Below are positions 24,194 to 33,480 of a stretch of DNA of 55,870 nucleotides, in pieces; within the stretch, counting starts at the first letter, position 1, and the number at the start of each line of letters is the position of its first letter. The stretch spans positions 1 through 55,870 of the forward strand of contig CACGMG010000003.1 of the NCBI GenBank assembly GCA_902574045.1, written 5' to 3'. The notes below the pieces were generated by a model. The model did no database searches, had not been told where the DNA came from, and worked only from the letters and a program-made list of their open reading frames with translations. The stretch is from an uncultured Pelagibacteraceae bacterium (GTDB taxonomy: Bacteria; Pseudomonadota; Alphaproteobacteria; Pelagibacterales; Pelagibacteraceae). The position numbers and the translations under genes are program-made.

Positions 24194-25198
24194 CTAAGGA
24201 GTAAGTATGATTTTAGGAGCAACACAAGAGCCATTATGTATTTCTTGAAAAGCTTCGGATCCCTTTTTTAGATCTCTAAACTCAATCCAACCTAAATCTC
24301 CTAATCTTTTTTCTTTTAAAATTTCTAAGGTCTTTTGAAAATCATTATTCGTATAACAGTAAGTTCCAACTAATGTTACTTCTTGAATTGTGAGTTTCTT
24401 AAAATCAAAAGTTCCAGAAGGTTGTGTTAATCCTATATGTAGAATTGTACCACCAGGGGCGATTGATTTGATAGCTTGATGTCGTGTAGCCTCGAGACCG
24501 ACGGACTCTAATATCAAATCAAAATTATTTGCTTTAATTGATTTATCATTTGGAGATACGAAATTTGCTTTTAAATATTTATTGCACTCATCTAATCTTT
24601 TTTTATTTGGATCTGACATTATAATATTGGTAGTTTTTTTCTCTTTATTTAATACTAAACCACATAACAAACCTATCGCACCTGCTCCTTGAATTAATAT
24701 TTTGCATTCGGATAAAGGTTTTTTTAAATTTTGTTCAGCTAATAAAACGGCATGTAGAGCTACAGCAGCAGGTTCAGCTAATGCTGCCTCTTTGATATTT
24801 AATTTTTCTGGAACTTCAAAAATGTTTTTTTCTGGTACTGAAACTAATTCCGCCAATCCCCCTTCTCTTTTAATTGGTGTGCTCATCCCAATCATTGTTC
24901 TTTCTGGACATAAATGTTCGCTCTTATTTTTACAATAGTCGCAATTTTCACAACTTATTAATGGATTTATAACGACATCTTTATTCTTAAATTTGCCATC
25001 TAGACTAGTTCCACTCACTTCGTGACCTAATATTAGTGGTGGTATTCTTCTCTCATCATTACCATGGTAAGCGTGCATATCTGAACCACAAATTCCTGAA
25101 GCTTTTACTTTTATTATAGACTCACCTGGTTTTGCGATTGGATCTTTTTCTTCCCTAAAATCTATTTTATTAGTACCAGTGTAAACTAGTGCTTGCAT
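24194..25198 (-). CDS. Zinc-dependent medium-chain alcohol dehydrogenase, possible HpsP-type DHPS dehydrogenase
   Basis: A 334-aa medium-chain dehydrogenase. Catalytic-zinc ligands Cys37 (GICGSD), His59 and Glu60 (LGHE) are present, as is the structural zinc set Cys83, Cys86, Cys89 and Cys97. The NAD fold is seen at ILIQGAGAIGLLCG (about 168-181). Its start overlaps the hpsN stop by one base, so it is translationally coupled. In DHPS-degrading bacteria, accessory dehydrogenases (HpsO/HpsP) interconvert DHPS enantiomers via the 2-keto form; this gene fits that role by position, but other polyols are possible. Confidence 0.85.
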   Translation of the reverse strand: MQALVYTGTNKIDFREEKDPIAKPGESIIKVKASGICGSDMHAYHGNDERRIPPLILGHEVSGTSLDGKFKNKDVVINPLISCENCDYCKNKSEHLCPERTMIGMSTPIKREGGLAELVSVPEKNIFEVPEKLNIKEAALAEPAAVALHAVLLAEQNLKKPLSECKILIQGAGAIGLLCGLVLNKEKKTTNIIMSDPNKKRLDECNKYLKANFVSPNDKSIKANNFDLILESVGLEATRHQAIKSIAPGGTILHIGLTQPSGTFDFKKLTIQEVTLVGTYCYTNNDFQKTLEILKEKRLGDLGWIEFRDLKKGSEAFQEIHNGSCVAPKIILTP

Positions 25199-26484
25199 TA
25201 ATTTGAAAAGCCGTATTTTCTTAATCTTACATCTGCGGTTCTAGCGTGGGCTTCCATTCCCTCTGCTCTGCCTAATCTCGCAGCTGTAGCACCAACAACT
25301 TCTGTGGCTTCTTTTGTCATTCTTTGGAAAGTAAGAGTTTTTATAAATTTTCCTACAAATAAACCACCTGTATATCTACCACCACCTTTAGTTGGAAGAA
25401 TGTGATTTGTCCCAGAACATTTATCTCCGTATGCAACAGTTGTTTCTTCACCTAAAAATAATGATCCATAATTTCTTAATCTTTTTAACCACCAATCTAA
25501 GTTTTCTGCATGAACTTCTAAATGTTCAGATGCATATTTATCACTTACTTCTGCCATTTCTTCATTATTATTACATAGAATTACTTCACCATAATCTTTC
25601 CAGGCTGCTGTTGCGTTTACTTTTGCTAATTCGGGTAGTTCATTAATTAATTCAGGAACTCTTTTCATCGTAAAATCTGCTAACTCTTTATCTGTGGTGA
25701 ATAACCATGCAGGAGAATTATATCCATGTTCCATTTGACCAACTAAATCCACTGCAACTATTTCTTTATCTGCAGATTTATCTGCAATAATTGCAATTTC
25801 TGTTGGACCAGCAAACTGATCTATTCCAACTTTTCCGTAAACAATTCTTTTAGCTTCAGCAACATATTGATTACCAGCGCCAACTAAGAAATCTACCGGT
25901 GGGTTTTTAAAGCAACCATGTGTTAAAGATCCTATAGCAGCAACACCACCTAAATTCATAATTACATCAGCTCCACAGTGATTAGCTGCAAAAATTATTC
26001 CAGGATTTGCTCCATCTTTGTCTTTCGGAGGGCTGGCACAAATAATAGTTTTAACACCAGCTACTTTTGCAGGTGTAATGGCCATTACAGCAGAAGAAAT
26101 ATGCGCATATCTTCCTCCAGGAATATAACAACCAGCAGTGTCTACTGGGATCAATCTTTGTCCAGCAAATAATCCTTTGGATAACTCAACTTCAAATCCA
26201 TTGTTCATACTTTTTAATTGATGTTCTGCAAATTTTTTAATTCGCTCGTGGGCAAATTTAACGTCATCTTTAGTTTTTTGATCAACTTTTTTAATTGCTT
26301 CTTCGATTTTATCTTTTGAAACAATTACTTCTCCCTCATATTTGTCAAATTTTTTATTAAGTTCTTTAAGTGCCTCTTCTTTTCTTTTTGCAATATCATT
26401 AAGAATATCTTGCACCGCGGCTTGTGTTTTGTGATCATCCGTCTCTGGAGTTTTAGCTGCTTTTTTTATATATTTAACTGCCAT
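25198..26484 (-). CDS. hpsN: HisD-family dehydrogenase, probable HpsN (sulfopropanediol 3-dehydrogenase)
   Basis: A 428-aa histidinol-dehydrogenase-fold enzyme. Zinc-ligand equivalents are visible as Gln and His in GQMEHG, Asp in YGDKCSGTNH and His in EGMEAHA. The general-base pair is in SEHLEVH. Several segments (DKCSGTNHILPTKG, RYTGGLFVGKFIKTLTFQRM, EGMEAHARTADVRL) resemble HpsN, which oxidises (R)-DHPS to (R)-sulfolactate with two NAD, more than true HisD. The operon with a TRAP transporter and the nearby suyAB support this. I use the ATG at 26484 (MAVKYIKKA); a longer frame to 26511 would run deeper into dctM. It overlaps the dctM stop by 11 nt. Confidence 0.82.
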   Translation of the reverse strand: MAVKYIKKAAKTPETDDHKTQAAVQDILNDIAKRKEEALKELNKKFDKYEGEVIVSKDKIEEAIKKVDQKTKDDVKFAHERIKKFAEHQLKSMNNGFEVELSKGLFAGQRLIPVDTAGCYIPGGRYAHISSAVMAITPAKVAGVKTIICASPPKDKDGANPGIIFAANHCGADVIMNLGGVAAIGSLTHGCFKNPPVDFLVGAGNQYVAEAKRIVYGKVGIDQFAGPTEIAIIADKSADKEIVAVDLVGQMEHGYNSPAWLFTTDKELADFTMKRVPELINELPELAKVNATAAWKDYGEVILCNNNEEMAEVSDKYASEHLEVHAENLDWWLKRLRNYGSLFLGEETTVAYGDKCSGTNHILPTKGGGRYTGGLFVGKFIKTLTFQRMTKEATEVVGATAARLGRAEGMEAHARTADVRLRKYGFSN

Positions 26485-27808
26485 AAAGTAATGTTGGTAA
26501 CCACAAAGCAATTTGTGGAAATACTACTATTAATACTAATCCAATAATTTGCAAGACCATAAATTGCATCATTCCAAAATAAATATCTTTTAAATCCCAT
26601 TCAGGCACCACACCTTTTAAAAAATAGGCTGAAAGTGCGACAGGTGGAGATAGCCAGGCGGTTTGCAGATTGACGGCAACTAATATAGCAAACCATGTCA
26701 AATTGAACCCTAGAGCTTCAACTAAAGGTAAAATGATTGGAATTATAATCATCACTATTGGTACCCATTCTAAAGGCCAGCCTAATAAAAATATCATTAC
26801 CATTATCATTGCTAAAATAAGGTACTTATTCATTTCTAAGCCTAATAAAAATTCAGTAAGTAATGTAGGTGTTCCTAATCTAGCAAATACTGCTCCAAAA
26901 AAATTTGAGGCTGCTACTAAAACCATTATCAAAGCAGTTATTTCTAAAGTTTTAACTAAAGCTTCTTGTAATTTCGGTAATGTTAATTTTTTATACGCTA
27001 ATGATAAAAGAAGTGCGCCCATTGCTCCACAACCTGCAGCTTCCGTAGGAGTAGCAAAACCAAATAAAATACTTCCAAGTGCAGCAAAAACTAAAGCAGC
27101 TGGTGGAACTAGTCCTAAAAAGAATTCAATCCAAACTTTTGTCATACTTGTTGCTCTCATTTCTACAGGTAAAGGTGGCCCAAGTTTTGGGTTCAACATA
27201 CATCTAACTGTCGTGTAAGCTGCGTACAACGTAGCTAATAATATTCCAGGAAATATAGCTGCAGCAAATAAATCAATTACAGGAATTTCCATTATTGGTC
27301 CCATTACTACAAGCATGATGCTTGGTGGAATTAAAATTCCTAAAGTTCCTCCAGCAGTAATTGTTCCTGCCGCTAACCTTACATCATAACCTGATCTATT
27401 CATTGATTTGGCAGCCATTATTCCTAAAATTGTTACTGAAGCTCCTACAATCCCTGTTGCTGCTGCAAATATCACCGAAACAAATAAAACAGCGTAATAT
27501 AGTGATCCTCTAACTCTTGCTAACATTAGTTGGAACGCTGAAAACAGTCTTTCCATCAGCCCGGCTTGTTCCATCATAATCCCCATAAAAACAAAGAGCG
27601 GGACGGCGGCGAGAGTTTGTTCAGTCATGACCATAGAAAACTGCAAGGTCATTAAATAAAAAACTAGTTTTCCAAATCCTAAATAACCAAACACAAACCC
27701 TAAAAATATCAGTGTAAATGAAATAGGAAATCCTACAAATATCGCAAAAAGCATTACTCCAACAAGAATAAAACCAAGAACTGCTGGATCTATCAATTCA
27801 GCAATCAT
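26474..27808 (-). CDS. dctM: TRAP transporter large permease (DctM)
   Basis: The 444-aa large membrane subunit of a tripartite ATP-independent periplasmic transporter, with about 12 hydrophobic helices. Typical features are the N-terminal FVGFPISFTLIFLG, PLFVFMGIMMEQAGL (about residues 71-85), GGTLGILIPPSIMLVV (about 152-167) and the C-terminal LNLQTAWLSPPVALSAYFLKG-like end of the family. It is driven by a sodium gradient in known members. It overlaps dctQ by 4 nt and hpsN by 11 nt, tying the transporter to sulfonate oxidation. DHPS as substrate is inferred from the neighbours. Confidence 0.92.
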   Translation of the reverse strand: MIAELIDPAVLGFILVGVMLFAIFVGFPISFTLIFLGFVFGYLGFGKLVFYLMTLQFSMVMTEQTLAAVPLFVFMGIMMEQAGLMERLFSAFQLMLARVRGSLYYAVLFVSVIFAAATGIVGASVTILGIMAAKSMNRSGYDVRLAAGTITAGGTLGILIPPSIMLVVMGPIMEIPVIDLFAAAIFPGILLATLYAAYTTVRCMLNPKLGPPLPVEMRATSMTKVWIEFFLGLVPPAALVFAALGSILFGFATPTEAAGCGAMGALLLSLAYKKLTLPKLQEALVKTLEITALIMVLVAASNFFGAVFARLGTPTLLTEFLLGLEMNKYLILAMIMVMIFLLGWPLEWVPIVMIIIPIILPLVEALGFNLTWFAILVAVNLQTAWLSPPVALSAYFLKGVVPEWDLKDIYFGMMQFMVLQIIGLVLIVVFPQIALWLPTLLYGS

Positions 27809-28416
27809 TTACTATCTCCAGGCCACTCACCTTTTTTTGCTGCCCAATAACTTTTTAATAATTCTGAAATACCTTGGATTAAAAGAAATATAATTCCAAC
27901 GAGTAAACATGTTTTTATTGGCCACATATATGGCATCCATGTTGTGTCCATCCCTCTTTCTCCTCTTTGTATTGACTCACCTACATAGCCAATTGTCATG
28001 TAAAGAAAGACTAGTAAGCCTGGGAAATAAAATAAAATATATAACCAAAAATCTACAAGTCCTTGATTTTTAATTTTAAAATTTCGATATAGAAAATCTG
28101 CTCTTATGTGAACACCTTTAGAAAGAGCATAGCCTGCTCCTAGCATAAATAATGCTCCGTATAAAAATCTACTAATATCATAAGCCCAAATTGTAGGCGC
28201 CAAAAAAAATTTTCTCATTATGACCTCATAGGTCATAGCAAAAATTAGAGGCATTAAAATCCAGCAAACGACATTACCAACCTTCTTACTAAATTTATCT
28301 ATTGATGTAATTGTATTTGCCATCCATGATGGCATATCGTCAGGCATCTCGCCTGATCCTCCACGCCTTTCAGCAATCATTTCATCTGATTTATCTAATT
28401 TTGTTCTTAAAGGCAT
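27805..28416 (-). CDS. dctQ: TRAP transporter small permease (DctQ)
   Basis: A 203-aa small membrane subunit of the same TRAP transporter, four helices with a hydrophilic N-terminal tail of about 40 residues. IRADFLYRNFKIKNQGLVDFW (split across about 104-124) is the usual R-x-D-x-Y/F cytoplasmic feature, and AYDISRFLYGALFMLGAGYAL precedes it. AAAGGAGCC lies before the ATG. Family length is normally 150-180, so the N-terminus is somewhat long. It is separated from dctP by a strong hairpin, the usual pattern when the binding protein is made in excess. Confidence 0.9.
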   Translation of the reverse strand: MPLRTKLDKSDEMIAERRGGSGEMPDDMPSWMANTITSIDKFSKKVGNVVCWILMPLIFAMTYEVIMRKFFLAPTIWAYDISRFLYGALFMLGAGYALSKGVHIRADFLYRNFKIKNQGLVDFWLYILFYFPGLLVFLYMTIGYVGESIQRGERGMDTTWMPYMWPIKTCLLVGIIFLLIQGISELLKSYWAAKKGEWPGDSK

Positions 28417-28434
28417 TGGCTCCTTTTTTTTTAT

Positions 28435-28475
28435 TTAAAAAAATAAAGCGGATCATTTAATTGATCCGCTTTATT
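28435..28475 (-). terminator. Intra-operon hairpin between dctP and dctQ
   Basis: Arms at 28442-28455 and 28462-28475 form a perfect 14-bp stem around a 6-nt loop. On the minus strand it is followed by a T-rich run (TTTTTAAAT). It lies 19 nt after the dctP stop and about 25 nt before the dctQ start. It would partly terminate transcription or protect the dctP message, giving more binding protein than permease. Confidence 0.8.
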
Positions 28476-28493
28476 ATAATTTTTACTTAATGA

Positions 28494-29588
28494 CTATTTT
28501 AATGTCGCTGCGTGAGCCATTCCTAGCTTAGCGTTTGACATTTGAGCACCGCTCCAGAATGGTACAGCAATATCAGCAAATTCTTTCATTGATTTGTAAA
28601 CTTTAGCGAAGAATTTGTTATCCGCTGCATTTTTATTCAATGTTTTCTTTGCTGCTGCCATATATTCTTTAAAGTAGTCTGAAGGAGTATCTTCTAAGAT
28701 TACACCGTGCTTAGTAGTAAGTTCTCTTAAAGCTTTTCCATTTTCATAGATTCTGTAACTTAGAGACTTAGCTAATGAAGCGTTTGCAGCTACCTCAAGA
28801 GATTTTTTCTCATGAGCAGTCATTTTTTTGTAAGTTTTTCCAGTAATATAAAAGTCAGCATTTACTACTACTTGGTGTAAACCCTGTAGGTAATAGTGTT
28901 TTAATACTTTTTGAAAACCAAATGTTAAATCTGGTTTTGGACAACACCACTCTGCTGCATCGATTGTACCTGCTTGTAATGCTGGAAGAATATCTCCCCC
29001 ACCCATTGCAACAGATGCTATACCGATGTCTTTATATGTTTGACCAGGAATTCCTGGAGGTGTTCTGAACTTATATTTTCTAAAGTCAGCCATATCTTTA
29101 ATTGGTTTTGGAAACCAACCTAAAGCTTCTGGACCTACAGGTTGAAGCATAAATCCTTTTATGTCTCTTCCCATTTCTTTCCAAAGTTGGTCGTATAACT
29201 CTTTACCACCACCGTATTGGAACCAAGATAAGAATGCTAAGTTATCTATACCTACTCCACCACCTGCTACTGGCGAACCAAATAACATAGCTGCAGGATG
29301 ATCACCAGACCAATAGTGAGTCCAAGCAAATCCACAGTCAATTAATCCTTTGTCGACTGCGTCTAATGTTTCTTTAACTCCTACAACAGCTCCTGCTGGT
29401 AAAATTTCAAATTTTAATGAACCATCAGTTAATTCTGTTACAGTGTCAGTAAAGTCCTTTAACATCTTCACTTCATCAGCTTTAGTGTTAAGAACGGTCT
29501 GACATTTTAAAGTTTTAGCGTTTGCAGTAGTCATTGAAAAACCAACAAATACCGCTAAACTTAAAACTACAGTTAATAATTTTTTCAT
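28494..29588 (-). CDS. dctP: TRAP transporter substrate-binding protein (DctP family)
   Basis: A 364-aa periplasmic binding protein. The signal peptide is MKKLLTVVLSLAVFVGFSMTTANA, with cleavage after ANA near residue 24. AGAVVGVKETLDAVDKGLIDCG, FRTPPGIPGQTY and GTIDAAEWCCPKPDLTFGFQ (about 225-244 of the precursor) are marks of the keto-acid/SmoM-like DctP branch. I use ATG 29588, preceded by CGGGGGAA, because it starts the signal peptide; an upstream in-frame start at 29648 would add 20 residues ahead of it. It is the first gene of the putative DHPS operon. Ligand inferred, not shown. Confidence 0.9.
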   Translation of the reverse strand: MKKLLTVVLSLAVFVGFSMTTANAKTLKCQTVLNTKADEVKMLKDFTDTVTELTDGSLKFEILPAGAVVGVKETLDAVDKGLIDCGFAWTHYWSGDHPAAMLFGSPVAGGGVGIDNLAFLSWFQYGGGKELYDQLWKEMGRDIKGFMLQPVGPEALGWFPKPIKDMADFRKYKFRTPPGIPGQTYKDIGIASVAMGGGDILPALQAGTIDAAEWCCPKPDLTFGFQKVLKHYYLQGLHQVVVNADFYITGKTYKKMTAHEKKSLEVAANASLAKSLSYRIYENGKALRELTTKHGVILEDTPSDYFKEYMAAAKKTLNKNAADNKFFAKVYKSMKEFADIAVPFWSGAQMSNAKLGMAHAATLK

Positions 29589-29724
29589 TATTCCCCCGTT
29601 TTGTTTGTTAATTATTAAAATTAAACTTGATAAGAGCCTTGAAGTCAAACTAAAGTCTTAAAACCATAGGTTGTAATAGACATATTGGAAATTAATAAAT
29701 TTCTGACCTATAAGGTATTTATTC

Positions 29725-31332
29725 ATGGAAGAATTTGACTATATAATAATTGGAGCTGGGTCTGCTGGGTGTGTTTTAGCCAACCGACTTACAGCCAATT
29801 CAAAAAATAAAGTTTTATTATTAGAAGCTGGAGGAAAAGATACATATCCCTGGATACACATTCCAGTGGGTTATTACAAAACCATGCATAATCCTAAAGT
29901 AGATTGGTGCTTTCATACAGAAAAAGATGAAACTATGGCTAATAGATCAATTCGTTACCCAAGAGGGAAAACGCTTGGTGGAAGTTCATCTATAAATGGT
30001 CTCCTTTGGATTAGAGGTCAAAGTAATGATTATGACAACTGGAGACAACAAGGAAATACAGGATGGGCTTGGAAGGATGTGCTTCCATATTTTTTAAAAT
30101 CAGAAAATAACGAGTTAGGAAAAGGTGAATTTCATAATGATGATGGACCGATAACGGTAACTAATAAAAAAATTAACTTGAAAATGTTAGAGGAATTTCA
30201 AAATGCAGCAGAGGAATATGGCATTCCTAGAACTAATGATTTTAATACTGGGGATAATTTTGGAGTTGGATATTTTCAATTTACCACAAGTCGTCAAAAG
30301 TTATTAAAATTACGATGTAGTGCTGCTAAAGGATATCTTAATCCTATAAAAAAAAGAACGAATTTAAAAATAATAGTTAATGCCCATGTTCAAAAAATTA
30401 ATTTTTTGGGTAAAAAAGCCGTAAGCGTAAATTTTTACAACAACGGAAAATTAACAACAATAAAAGCAAATAAAGAAATATTACTTTCAGCTGGGTCAAT
30501 TGGCTCACCTCACATTTTACAAGTATCCGGTGTTGGAGACTCAAAAAAATTAAAATCTCACGGGATATCAATTGTACAAGAATTATTAGGAGTCGGAAAA
30601 AATTTACAAGACCACTTAATGTTTAGACCAGTTTATAAAGTAAAAAGATTAAAATCTCTTAATGGGAAGATTAATAGTTTATTTGGAAATCTACTAATTG
30701 GATTGGAATATATATTTAATCAAAGTGGACCAATGACAATGGGTGCCAGTCAAGTTTGTGGTTTTCTTAAAAGCGATCCATCGAGAGCTACTCCTAATTT
30801 ACAGTTTCATGTTCAGCCAATTAGTACAGATATTTTAGGTGCTACTAAAATGCACGACTTTGACGGCATCACTCCAACTATTGCAAATATTAGACCTACT
30901 AGCAGAGGTGAAATAAATATCAGAAGTAATGACAGCAGAGATAATCCAAAAATCAAAATGAACTATTTGTCAACTCAAGAAGACAGAGACGTTGCGGCGA
31001 AAGGTTTAAAAATTGTAAGAAGGATAATGTTGGAAACAGATGCATTCAAAAAATATGAGCCAGAAGAGTATAGACCAGGAGCGCATATCACAGATAACGA
31101 AGAATTAGTTCAAGCTGGTAGCGAACATACCCAAACAATCTTTCATCCTGTTGGAACTTGTAAAATGGGAAATGGAGACGACTCGGTTGTTGATGAAAAA
31201 CTAAAAGTTAGAGGAATAGAAAATTTAAGAGTTATTGATGCATCAATCATGCCTAATATCACCTCAGGCAACACTAATGCACCTACCATAATGATTGCTG
31301 AAAAGGCGGCAGACATGATATTAAATTCGTAA
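29725..31332 (+). CDS. GMC family FAD-dependent oxidoreductase (choline dehydrogenase-like)
   Basis: A 535-aa GMC oxidoreductase. The FAD loop [15 protein letters not shown] begins at residue 8, the GMC signature 1 [20 protein letters not shown] spans about residues 84-103, signature 2 lies near [17 protein letters not shown], and the C-terminal HPVGTCKMG and [15 protein letters not shown] complete the domain with the catalytic His/Asn region. The substrate is a primary alcohol or polyol of unknown kind; choline is possible, but no betB or betI is nearby. It is divergent from dctP (136 bp between starts) and is followed after 2 nt by a TerC-family gene. Confidence 0.88.
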   Translation: MEEFDYIIIGAGSAGCVLANRLTANSKNKVLLLEAGGKDTYPWIHIPVGYYKTMHNPKVDWCFHTEKDETMANRSIRYPRGKTLGGSSSINGLLWIRGQSNDYDNWRQQGNTGWAWKDVLPYFLKSENNELGKGEFHNDDGPITVTNKKINLKMLEEFQNAAEEYGIPRTNDFNTGDNFGVGYFQFTTSRQKLLKLRCSAAKGYLNPIKKRTNLKIIVNAHVQKINFLGKKAVSVNFYNNGKLTTIKANKEILLSAGSIGSPHILQVSGVGDSKKLKSHGISIVQELLGVGKNLQDHLMFRPVYKVKRLKSLNGKINSLFGNLLIGLEYIFNQSGPMTMGASQVCGFLKSDPSRATPNLQFHVQPISTDILGATKMHDFDGITPTIANIRPTSRGEINIRSNDSRDNPKIKMNYLSTQEDRDVAAKGLKIVRRIMLETDAFKKYEPEEYRPGAHITDNEELVQAGSEHTQTIFHPVGTCKMGNGDDSVVDEKLKVRGIENLRVIDASIMPNITSGNTNAPTIMIAEKAADMILNS

Positions 31333-31334
31333 AC

Positions 31335-31910
31335 ATGTCCGAACAATTAATTATATTTTCACAAATAGTTTTCATAGATCTCATTTTAGCAGGAGATAAC
31401 GCTATCATTATTGGAATGGTAGCATCTAAATTTCCTCCTAATCAAAGAAAAAAAGTTATCTTTTGGGGTATAGGTGGTGCCGTAGTTTTAAGAATAATTC
31501 TTACTTTGTTAACAGCGTACCTTTTGCAAATAACAGGGTTAAGATTGGTAGGAGGGATTCTTCTACTTTATGTAATTTATAAACTTTATACTGATGTTAT
31601 TAAAGGCGAAGAAGTTAATGATAAAGATATTAAAATAGACAGATCGAACTTACTAAGAGCTATCTGGACTATTTTATTAGCTGACTTTACTATGAGCCTA
31701 GACAATGTATTGGGAGTAGCTGGAGCAGCTGGACACCATTATCATTTGTTAATTTTTGGATTAGTTTTATCAATTATTATGATGGCTGTTGCAGCTAATT
31801 TAATTTCACAATGGATAAAAAAATATAAGTGGATTGCTTGGGTTGGTTTATTGGCTATACTATTTGTGGCAATAGATTTAATATACACTGATCTGAAGTT
31901 GATTTTATAA
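31335..31910 (+). CDS. TerC/YjbE family integral membrane protein
   Basis: A 191-aa membrane protein with about six helices. IVFIDLILAGDNAIIIGMV (about residues 11-29) and ADFTMSLDNVLGVAGAA (about 115-131) are the two acidic repeats (GDNA and LDNV) typical of TerC, and the short length fits the YjbE group of putative metal-ion exporters. It lies 2 nt after the GMC gene and 2 nt before an SDR gene, so it is co-transcribed. The link to sulfonate metabolism is unclear; manganese or other metal export is the known family theme. Confidence 0.85.
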   Translation: MSEQLIIFSQIVFIDLILAGDNAIIIGMVASKFPPNQRKKVIFWGIGGAVVLRIILTLLTAYLLQITGLRLVGGILLLYVIYKLYTDVIKGEEVNDKDIKIDRSNLLRAIWTILLADFTMSLDNVLGVAGAAGHHYHLLIFGLVLSIIMMAVAANLISQWIKKYKWIAWVGLLAILFVAIDLIYTDLKLIL

Positions 31911-31912
31911 AT

Positions 31913-32680
31913 ATGTATTTAAAAAGATATAATTTAAAAGGTAAGTATTCTCTAGTAACTGGAGCAGGTAAAGGTTTAGGACGAGCATGTGCAATAGCTT
32001 TAGCTGAAGCAGGATCAAATTTAATATTAATCAGTAGAACAAAAAAAGATTTAGATTCTGTTGCAAGAACAGCAAAAAAACATAAAGTTAAATGTAAAAC
32101 ATATGTGTGCGATTTAACTAATTACATTCAACTAAAACAAGTTATAAATAGCCAGCAAAAAATAGATGTTTTAATAAATAACGCGGGAACAAATATTCCT
32201 GAACATTTTTTAAAAATACGTAAACAAGACATGGAGAAAGTAGTTAAGATAAACACTATCGCTGCTTTCAATGTTGCTAATTTAGTAGCTTTAAAAATGG
32301 TTCAAGCAAAAAATAGAAAAAAGATCGGTGCTGCAATAGTTAATATGTCCTCTCAAATGGGTCATGTTGGAGGACCTATTAGAAGTGTTTACAATATGAC
32401 GAAATTTGGTATTGAAGGTTTAACTAAAGGTATGGCAATAGATTTAGCTAAACACAATATAAGAGTTAATAGCATTGCTCCAACGTTTGTGGTGACTCCA
32501 ATGACAAAAAAATTTTTTAAAAATAAAAGTTTTAGAAAAGAAGTTTTAGGCAATATTCCTTTAGGAAGATATGCAGAACTACCTGAAATATCATCTGCTG
32601 CAGTTTTTCTAGCTTCTGATGCAGCCTCTATGATAACTGGAACTTCATTATTGGTAGATGGCGGATGGACAGCAAGATAG
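31913..32680 (+). CDS. Short-chain dehydrogenase/reductase, possible DHPS dehydrogenase
   Basis: A 255-aa classical SDR. TGAGKGLGRACAIALAEAG (about residues 17-35) binds NAD(P), NNAGTN follows, NMSSQMGH has the catalytic Ser and YNMTKFG (about 162-168) the Tyr/Lys pair. The C-terminal FLASDAASMITGTSLLVDGGW is standard. Gluconate 5-dehydrogenase-like and 3-oxoacyl reductase-like enzymes are alternatives. Its position opposite the TRAP-hpsN operon suggests a possible 2-dehydrogenase acting on DHPS (HpsO role). It overlaps the M23 peptidase start by 16 nt. Confidence 0.85.
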   Translation: MYLKRYNLKGKYSLVTGAGKGLGRACAIALAEAGSNLILISRTKKDLDSVARTAKKHKVKCKTYVCDLTNYIQLKQVINSQQKIDVLINNAGTNIPEHFLKIRKQDMEKVVKINTIAAFNVANLVALKMVQAKNRKKIGAAIVNMSSQMGHVGGPIRSVYNMTKFGIEGLTKGMAIDLAKHNIRVNSIAPTFVVTPMTKKFFKNKSFRKEVLGNIPLGRYAELPEISSAAVFLASDAASMITGTSLLVDGGWTAR

Positions 32681-33480
32681 TAAAAATATTTATTTATTTT
32701 TCAATTATAGTTTTTTCAATTCAGAATTCTTTTGCAGTAGAATTTAAGGGCAAGTTTGAACAAGGATCATTCATAATTGGAAAAACTGATCCTAACTCTA
32801 TAGTTAAGATAGATAAAAAAAATGTAAAAGTTTCGGATGATGGTTTTTTTGTTTTTGGTCTGGGAAGAGATCGAAAAAATGATGTGCTAATTCAAGTTTT
32901 GAAGGATGGAAAGTTAGAGGTATTCGAAAAAAAAGTTTTTAAAAGAGAATACAAAATACAAAGGATTGATGGTTTACCCGAAAAAAAAGTTACTCCTCCA
33001 AAAGAAGTTTACGATAGAATAAAAAGAGAAAATAAACTAATAGGTGATGCTAGGTCTATAGATAGTGATTTAACATTTTTTACTAAAAAATTTGTTAATC
33101 CTCTAGATGAAGCAATAGTGACCGGTGTGTATGGCAGTCAAAGAATATTAAATGGTAAACCAAAATGGCCTCATTATGGAGTAGATTTTGCAGCTAAAGA
33201 GGGAACAAAAATTAAAGCGATGCTAGATGGAACTGTTACTATGGTTGAGTCCGATTTGTTTTATACCGGTGGAACTTTAATATTTGATCATGGACACGGT
33301 GTTTCTACTTTATATATGCACATGAAAGATATTTACGTGACTAAAAGTCAAAAGGTTAAGCAGGGAGAAATCATAGGCACTGTGGGTTCTACAGGAAGAT
33401 CAACTGGCCCACATCTAGATGTTAGGCTGAATTGGTTTAATATTAGATTAGATCCCTCGAATGTTCTTGATTTAAATTAG
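32665..33480 (+). CDS. M23 family (LytM-type) peptidase
   Basis: A 271-aa exported protein with an N-terminal signal or anchor (hydrophobic residues about 7-22, ending NSFAVEF). A beta-rich region of about 100 residues precedes the LytM domain (about 150-265). The first zinc motif HYGVDF is intact, and LYMHMKD is the middle conserved block. The last motif reads GPHLDVRLNW, whereas active LytM domains have GPHLH, so one zinc ligand is Asp or the enzyme is degenerate. It would act on cell-wall peptides or regulate an amidase. It is convergent with xsc, and their ends overlap by 9 nt. Confidence 0.83.
   Translation: MDSKIVKIFIYFSIIVFSIQNSFAVEFKGKFEQGSFIIGKTDPNSIVKIDKKNVKVSDDGFFVFGLGRDRKNDVLIQVLKDGKLEVFEKKVFKREYKIQRIDGLPEKKVTPPKEVYDRIKRENKLIGDARSIDSDLTFFTKKFVNPLDEAIVTGVYGSQRILNGKPKWPHYGVDFAAKEGTKIKAMLDGTVTMVESDLFYTGGTLIFDHGHGVSTLYMHMKDIYVTKSQKVKQGEIIGTVGSTGRSTGPHLDVRLNWFNIRLDPSNVLDLN

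Noticed and set aside
25198-26484. Histidinol dehydrogenase of histidine synthesis
   Set aside because: No other his genes are near, the operon is catabolic with a TRAP transporter, and several segments look more like HpsN. A phylogeny would settle it.
26670-27218. 182-aa reading frame on the plus strand
   Set aside because: It lies fully inside dctM on the opposite strand and has no domain features; it is a shadow of a hydrophobic gene.
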